A stretch of 17,178 nt of DNA from positions 1 through 17,178 of the forward strand of contig CAAFXN010000089.1 in the NCBI GenBank assembly GCA_900766775.1, written 5' to 3'. This stretch comes from Bacteroidales bacterium. Lineage in GTDB: Bacteria > Bacteroidota > Bacteroidia > Bacteroidales > Paludibacteraceae. Below, piece after piece: positions 13,680 through 17,178 of the stretch (positions within the stretch are counted from its first letter, which is position 1; the number at the start of each line of letters is the position of its first letter). The notes beneath the pieces are model-generated. The model saw only the letters and a list, made by a program, of their open reading frames with translations. It did not search any database and was not told the DNA's origin. The translations under genes and the position numbers were made by a program.

Positions 13680-13882
13680 GTACATGGAGCGAAAGAGGGG
13701 ACCCACCCCGACCCTCACAGGACCCCCCCCAACTCCCCCCACCAAGGGGGAGAGAATTTACACGAAGCAAAGCGGAGGTAAATACACGAAGTTTGTTACA
13801 CGGAGTATCGATTGGCACAGTTTTTGTGGGTACAATGTTCGGTGTCAAACACTAAACATTAAACTCTAAACTCTCAACGAAT
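13680..13882. other. Spacer with C-rich dispersed repeat; possible sigma-54-like site
   Basis: A C-rich tract with the 18-bp sequence GGACCCACCCCGACCCTC (13699-13716) recurs at 17140-17157 beside PBP2, each followed by a paired CTCCC/GGGAG-type stretch. TTGGCACAGTTTTTGT (13812-13827) resembles a sigma-54 -24/-12 element but has GT rather than GC at -12. No TAnnTTTG promoter was found for the peptidase gene at 13883. Confidence 0.5.
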
Positions 13883-14578
13883 ATGGAATCGGCCATTAAC
13901 CCAAATACGCTTTATTGGATACTATTCATCGGAATAATGCTATTGTCGTGGATAGTATCTGCAACGCTGGAGAGCAAGTTCAAACGCTATTCCGAACTGC
14001 CTATCGCCCTGACCGGCAGGCAGGTAGCCGAGAAGATGCTGCGTGACCACGGACTGACCGATGTGCAGGTAACCTGCATCCCCGGGCGTTTGACCGACCA
14101 CTACAACCCCGCGGACAAGACTGTCAACCTGTCGGAATCGGTGTACAACAGTGCCTCGGTGGCAGCCGCAGCCGTAGCCGCCCACGAGTGCGGACACGCG
14201 GTGCAACACGCCACCGCCTACGCACCGCTACGGATGCGCTCGGCACTCGTCCCCGCGGTGAGTTTCGCCAGCAAATGGGTAACATGGGTGCTGCTTGCGG
14301 GAATGGTCCTGATAAACGTCTTCCCCGCACTGCTGATTATCGGTATCTGCCTCTTCGCGCTCACCACGCTCTTCTCCTTCATCACCCTGCCGGTGGAGAT
14401 TAACGCGAGCCAACGCGCTGTGAACTGGTTGCAGGAAGCCGGTATCACCGACCGCGAGACCACTCCCCTCGCCACCAGCGCCCTCCGCTCCGCTGCATAT
14501 ACCTATGTAGTTGCCGCCCTCTCCTCTCTCGCTACATTGATATACTACATCCTAATAGCAAAGGGAAAGAGAAACTAA
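13883..14578 (+). CDS. Membrane zinc metallopeptidase, YugP family
   Basis: The 231-aa protein has an N-terminal membrane segment (about 11-27), a soluble part with the zinc motif H101-E102-C-G-H105 in VAAHECGHAVQHA, further membrane segments (about 133-168 and 206-226), and PVEINASQRAV (E172 as likely third ligand) between them. LPIALTGRQVAEKMLRDHGL and the DHYNPADKTVNLS stretch are typical of YugP-like neutral zinc metallopeptidases. The family's substrates are not known. Length agrees with the family. The gene stands alone between repeat-rich spacers. Confidence 0.9.
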   Translation: MESAINPNTLYWILFIGIMLLSWIVSATLESKFKRYSELPIALTGRQVAEKMLRDHGLTDVQVTCIPGRLTDHYNPADKTVNLSESVYNSASVAAAAVAAHECGHAVQHATAYAPLRMRSALVPAVSFASKWVTWVLLAGMVLINVFPALLIIGICLFALTTLFSFITLPVEINASQRAVNWLQEAGITDRETTPLATSALRSAAYTYVVAALSSLATLIYYILIAKGKRN

Positions 14579-14643
14579 CGCAGTTTACGTATTTACGTAG
14601 ATTTCGTCATTGACTTGTGTTCTAACATGTACTGATACAAACC

Positions 14644-14775
14644 AAATGGGCAAAATTTATTTTGCCCATTTGAAAGCGGAGCAGCATTGGTCGCCCCGCT
14701 ATAAAAAAAACAAATTGGCAATTTTGCCAATTTGAGAGGAGGAGTCGCGAAGCATAAAATGGGCGCAGCCCATTT
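14644..14775. repeat. Three strong hairpins between the peptidase gene and tRNA-Arg
   Basis: Hairpin A has a 12-bp stem AAATGGGCAAAA (14644-14655 with 14660-14671) and a 4-nt loop. Hairpin B has a 10-bp stem AAATTGGCAA (14712-14721 with 14724-14733). Hairpin C has an 8-bp stem AAATGGGC (14757-14764 with 14768-14775) and loop GCA. A and C share the AAATGGGC arm. Hairpin C is flanked by GGAGT (14741-14745) and ACTCC, which could close an outer stem. Confidence 0.88.
14701..14733 (-). terminator. Minus-strand terminator-like hairpin with T-tract
   Basis: On the minus strand the 10-bp stem at 14733-14712 is followed by G and eight T (14710-14703). The shape is that of an intrinsic terminator for leftward transcription. 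The only leftward gene upstream is mrdA, nearly 600 bp away, so the transcript it ends is not clear. Confidence 0.6.
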
Positions 14776-14799
14776 CTGCTGCGAAGCGCACTCCGACGA

Positions 14800-14876
14800 G
14801 GCTCCGTAGCTTAGTTGAATAGAGCGTCAGATTCCGGTTCTGAAGGTCCTGGGTTTGAGTCCCAGCGGGGTCACCA
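14800..14876 (+). tRNA. tRNA-Arg (anticodon CCG)
   Basis: The cloverleaf folds fully. The acceptor GGCTCCG pairs with CGGGGTC (two G-U pairs) and the D-stem GCTT pairs with GAGC. The anticodon stem TCAGA/TCTGA surrounds loop TTCCGGT, giving anticodon CCG for codon CGG. The T-stem CTGGG/CCCAG has loop TTTGAGT. CCA is encoded. No consensus promoter was found directly upstream, where hairpins occupy the space. Confidence 0.95.
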
Positions 14877-15017
14877 AAAAGAAAGAGGGTGTCTAACAAG
14901 TCTCTTATGCGCAGCCACACGGGTACGCCCCGATGGGTCGGGGTTAAAAAAAGAAGGTCATAGTGCGGCTGAATGCCGAGTACTCCTCCTGTCATCGCTG
15001 CTGCCTCCCTTTGGTGC

Positions 15018-15050
15018 TTATCCCGACAAGTTCCCGACTTGTCGGGATAA
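15018..15050. repeat. 13-bp-stem CCCGA/TCGGG hairpin
   Basis: The stem TTATCCCGACAAG (15018-15030) pairs perfectly with 15038-15050 around a 7-nt loop TTCCCGA. A shorter alternative hairpin uses the loop's CCCGA and the right arm. It belongs to the same palindrome family as 9869-10032. Confidence 0.88.
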
Positions 15051-15241
15051 ACAGGGATAACACTTCCGACCGCACCTCCTTTACCTCCCTCTAAGAGGGA
15101 GGCGGGGGAGTGGTGAAGCATACCTCCTTTATCCATTTGCGGCTGATGCCGAGTGCACCATCCCGCCCCCTTACCCCCTCCCCTCCTTTCAGGAGAGGCG
15201 GGGGAGTGGCAAAGCATACTAAAACGTTTTTCTTATACGCA

Positions 15242-15281
15242 AAGAGACTGCTCAACTTGACTTGTTAGACAGCCTCTTTTT
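15242..15281 (+). terminator. Possible rightward terminator
   Basis: The arms AGAGACTG (starting 15244) and CAGCCTCT (15270-15277) pair with one mismatch and are followed by TTTTTG-like bases on the plus strand. It may end transcription entering from the tRNA side, and it lies 16 bp beyond the mrdA stop. The long loop makes it weak. Confidence 0.4.
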
Positions 15282-15296
15282 GTTTATGCGTTGTTC

Positions 15297-17123
15297 TTAT
15301 TGGGGCATGAGTACCGCCGTGCTAATGCGTTTACGCAGGTCTTTGCGCGAGACGTTGCCGTTAAGGTATTGCTCCATCATCATGCTCGCTACGGGGGCAG
15401 CCCATGTGGCGCCGAAGCCTGCATTCTCCACTACTACTGCTACTGCTATCTGCGGGTTCTCCAGCGGCGCAAAACCGATGAAGATAGCATGGTCTTTGCC
15501 GTGTGGGTTCTGCACGGTACCCGTCTTGCCTGCGCTCTCCACGCCCGGCACTTTGTACCAGCGCCCCGTGCCATTTGTCATCACACGGTGCATACCCTCT
15601 TGCACCACGCCGAAATAACTGCTGTCGATGGGTGTTTGGTGGCGGCGCAGGCGCATGGAGTCGGCTTTGTTGAGGTGGGGCGTGATGAAATAGCCCTTGT
15701 TGGCAATCATCGCCGCTTGGTTTGCCAGTTGCAGCGGCGTTACCAGCACCTCGCCCTGCCCGATACTGAGCGAGCGGATGGTGATGGCTTTCCAGCCCGT
15801 CTTGCCGTAGTACTTATCGTAGAAACGTGTGCTCGGGATGCTGCCCGACGACTGGTATCCCACATCGGAATCCTCAAAGCGTTGTCCGAAGCCGAATGAG
15901 AGCATGTCCTCGCGCCAGACTTCGTAGTTGTGGCGGAAGTGCTCGTTCTCCTCGCCGTAGCCGCCTCGCTGGAGCATGTCGCGGAAGGCGCACCAGAAAT
16001 AGGGGTTGCAACTCTGCTCGATGGCTTCCTCAAGCGAGACGGGGCTGCCGTGGTGGTGCGTACACTTGATAGGCGTGGAGCCGGGACCGCTGCAAGGGTA
16101 CTGCGTCCGCGGGGTGATACCTTTCTCTTGCAGGCAGACCAGCGCCTGCACGGTCTTGAAGGTGGAGCCCGGGGGGTAGGTGGCTTGCGTGGCGCGGTTC
16201 AGCAGGGGTTTGGAGGCATCGTTGAGCAGGGCGTTATAGTTGGCGTTGCGCTCTCTGCCGACCAGCACCTGCGGGTCCCATGCAGGGGACGACACGAGCG
16301 CTAGTATCTCGCCCGTCTGCGGCTCTATCGCCACCGCGCTGCCTACCTTGTTCGCCAGCAGTTCTTCCGCCAAGAGTTGCAATTTTATGTCGAGGGTTAT
16401 CGTCAGGTCTTTTCCTGCCTGCGCAGGTCGGTCTAACTCGCCATCGTGGTACGAACCCTGTATGCGTCCTTTCGAGTCGCGCATCAGCACCTCCACGCCT
16501 TTCTCGCCGCGCAATGCCATCTCGTAGGTCTGCTCCAGTCCGTCGCGGCCCGAATAGTCGCCGCGGCTGTAATAGGGGTCTTTGTCCAAGTCGCTCTGGC
16601 TGACTTCGCCGACACTCCCGAGGACATGGGCAGCGGCATTGTAGGTGTAGTCGCGCAAGGTGCGCTTGCGAATCTGCACGCCCAGGAAGCGGAAGAGCGA
16701 CTCTTGTAGCGTGGCGACATCTTCCTTCTTCAGTTGGCTCAGGAACACCTGCGGCGTGTAACTCGAATAGCCGCGGTTCTTCTTGCGGTTCTTGATGTCA
16801 GCAATGCGGCTGTCGAACTCCTCGCGGTCTATCGCCAAGGTGCGGCAGAAAGCGGTTGTGTCGAACTGCTTGCCCATCTCGCGCATAATCATCGTAACCT
16901 CATAGATGGGTTGGTTGAAGACCAACAACTCGCCGTTGCGGTCGTAGATTAAGCCGCGGGAGGGGTAGATAGTCTGGCGCACCAAGGCGTTGCTGTCTGC
17001 CTTGTCGCCACTCGTGGAATCGATGATTTGCAAGAAAAACAAGCGTATGATATACACCAACACTATACCAACGGCTATCCCGCTGATAACATACCGCCGC
17101 TTATAGTTGTTGTCGTTAATCAT
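15297..17123 (-). CDS. mrdA: Penicillin-binding protein 2, elongation-specific transpeptidase
   Basis: The 608-aa product is a class B penicillin-binding protein that crosslinks peptidoglycan during side-wall growth with RodA and the Mre proteins. A single membrane anchor (about 10-31) is followed by the dimerisation/pedestal domain (IYPSRGLIYDRNGELLVFNQ, GRDGLEQTYEMALRG) and the transpeptidase domain with S320-T-F-K323, S371-C-N373 and K533-T-G535. The sequence between SCN and KTG (LSFGFGQRFEDSDV, LSIGQGEVLVTPLQLA) and the short C-terminus point to PBP2 (MrdA) rather than PBP3. The ATG at 17123 begins at the membrane anchor. In relatives the gene usually sits between mreD and rodA; neither is visible, and downstream is a repeat block and a tRNA. 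Confidence 0.94.
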   Translation of the reverse strand: MINDNNYKRRYVISGIAVGIVLVYIIRLFFLQIIDSTSGDKADSNALVRQTIYPSRGLIYDRNGELLVFNQPIYEVTMIMREMGKQFDTTAFCRTLAIDREEFDSRIADIKNRKKNRGYSSYTPQVFLSQLKKEDVATLQESLFRFLGVQIRKRTLRDYTYNAAAHVLGSVGEVSQSDLDKDPYYSRGDYSGRDGLEQTYEMALRGEKGVEVLMRDSKGRIQGSYHDGELDRPAQAGKDLTITLDIKLQLLAEELLANKVGSAVAIEPQTGEILALVSSPAWDPQVLVGRERNANYNALLNDASKPLLNRATQATYPPGSTFKTVQALVCLQEKGITPRTQYPCSGPGSTPIKCTHHHGSPVSLEEAIEQSCNPYFWCAFRDMLQRGGYGEENEHFRHNYEVWREDMLSFGFGQRFEDSDVGYQSSGSIPSTRFYDKYYGKTGWKAITIRSLSIGQGEVLVTPLQLANQAAMIANKGYFITPHLNKADSMRLRRHQTPIDSSYFGVVQEGMHRVMTNGTGRWYKVPGVESAGKTGTVQNPHGKDHAIFIGFAPLENPQIAVAVVVENAGFGATWAAPVASMMMEQYLNGNVSRKDLRKRISTAVLMPQ

Positions 17124-17178
17124 AAGTTAAGACCGCTCAGGACCCACCCCGACCCTCCCTACAAAGGGAGGGAGTAAG
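17124..17178. repeat. C-rich dispersed repeat upstream of mrdA
   Basis: GGACCCACCCCGACCCTC at 17140-17157 is an exact 18-bp match to 13699-13716. It is followed by CTCCCT/AGGGAG arms that can pair. No promoter for mrdA is visible in the 55 bp available. Confidence 0.75.

Larger units (their letters stand above)
14877..15296. other. Gene-free block bounded by inverted copies of a 19-bp motif
   Basis: Motif AAAGAGGGTGTCTAACAAG at 14882-14900 recurs inverted at 15261-15279 with one mismatch. Between them lie CCCGA/TCGGG palindromes (14928-14943, 15018-15050), a 25-bp direct repeat GAGGCGGGGGAGTGG... (15099-15123 and 15195-15219), and two TGCGGCTGA(A)TGCCGAGT copies near 14963 and 15138. The open frame on the minus strand across this block translates repeats and the antisense of the tRNA. 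No gene is supported. Confidence 0.75.

Noticed and set aside
12750..13745. A 331-aa minus-strand open frame opposite the acyltransferase
   Set aside because: It is the complement of a well-supported plus-strand gene, and its beginning translates the hairpin array and C-rich repeat.
14699..15217. A 172-aa open frame on the minus strand across the tRNA and repeat block
   Set aside because: Its middle part (GTQTQDLQNR and nearby) is the antisense of the tRNA-Arg, and its start translates the 25-bp direct repeat. No family resemblance and no promoter.

Overview
The window looks like a chromosomal segment of a member of the Bacteroidota, most likely an uncultured Bacteroidales (Prevotellaceae/Bacteroidaceae-like). 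Five genes have a good match to the Bacteroidetes promoter form (TTTG or TTG, 20 bp, TAnnTTTG), Shine-Dalgarno sequences are mostly absent, gene products match Bacteroidetes versions (zinc-cysteine-free sirtuin, FloA with a short NfeD, DHH-type RecJ, heparinase-fold lyase beside a serine-type sulfatase), and the spacers are full of short AATTC/TTAAG runs and small GC palindromes. No phage, plasmid, transposase or CRISPR genes were seen.

Layout. 1-3124 (minus): a signal-peptide-bearing heparinase II/III-fold polysaccharide lyase overlapping by 31 bp a serine-type sulfatase that runs off the left edge. This is the end of a sulfated-glycan utilisation locus, with a promoter just upstream of the lyase. 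3624-4928 (minus): a secreted multi-domain beta-sandwich/Ig-like protein with its own promoter and terminator. 5429-9772 (minus): a run nfeD-like, floA, nitrilase-superfamily amidase (YafV/omega-amidase type), recJ, separated by repeat-rich spacers. 10149-10847 (minus): a sirtuin with its own promoter. From 11287 the plus strand takes over: a likely toxin-antitoxin pair (181-aa putative toxin, 110-aa XRE protein), a GNAT-like acyltransferase of 376 aa, a YugP-type membrane zinc metallopeptidase and tRNA-Arg(CCG). 15297-17123 (minus): penicillin-binding protein 2 (mrdA).

How the genes relate. The lyase and sulfatase probably act together on a sulfated glycan: the sulfatase removes sulfate and the lyase cleaves uronate linkages. 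FloA and NfeD form the known membrane-microdomain pair. PBP2 belongs to the elongation machinery, although no rodA or mre gene is visible here. The toxin-like gene and the XRE gene are 2 nt apart and look translationally coordinated. The other genes are ordinary housekeeping functions without an obvious shared pathway.

The most unusual content is non-coding. Several spacers hold tandem arrays with an 11-bp unit but unrelated unit sequences (3459-3503, 5165-5219, 5244-5276, and three ACGTA sites 11 bp apart at 11090-11122). There is an array of small hairpins at 21-bp spacing with compensating stem changes (13566-13679), a family of CCCGA/TCGGG palindromes in two spacers, a 28-bp tandem repeat between nfeD and floA, and a roughly 400-bp non-coding block bounded by inverted copies of a motif that recurs in a terminator 11 kb away. 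I found no clear new multi-gene system. The best protein-level candidate is the toxin-antitoxin pair.
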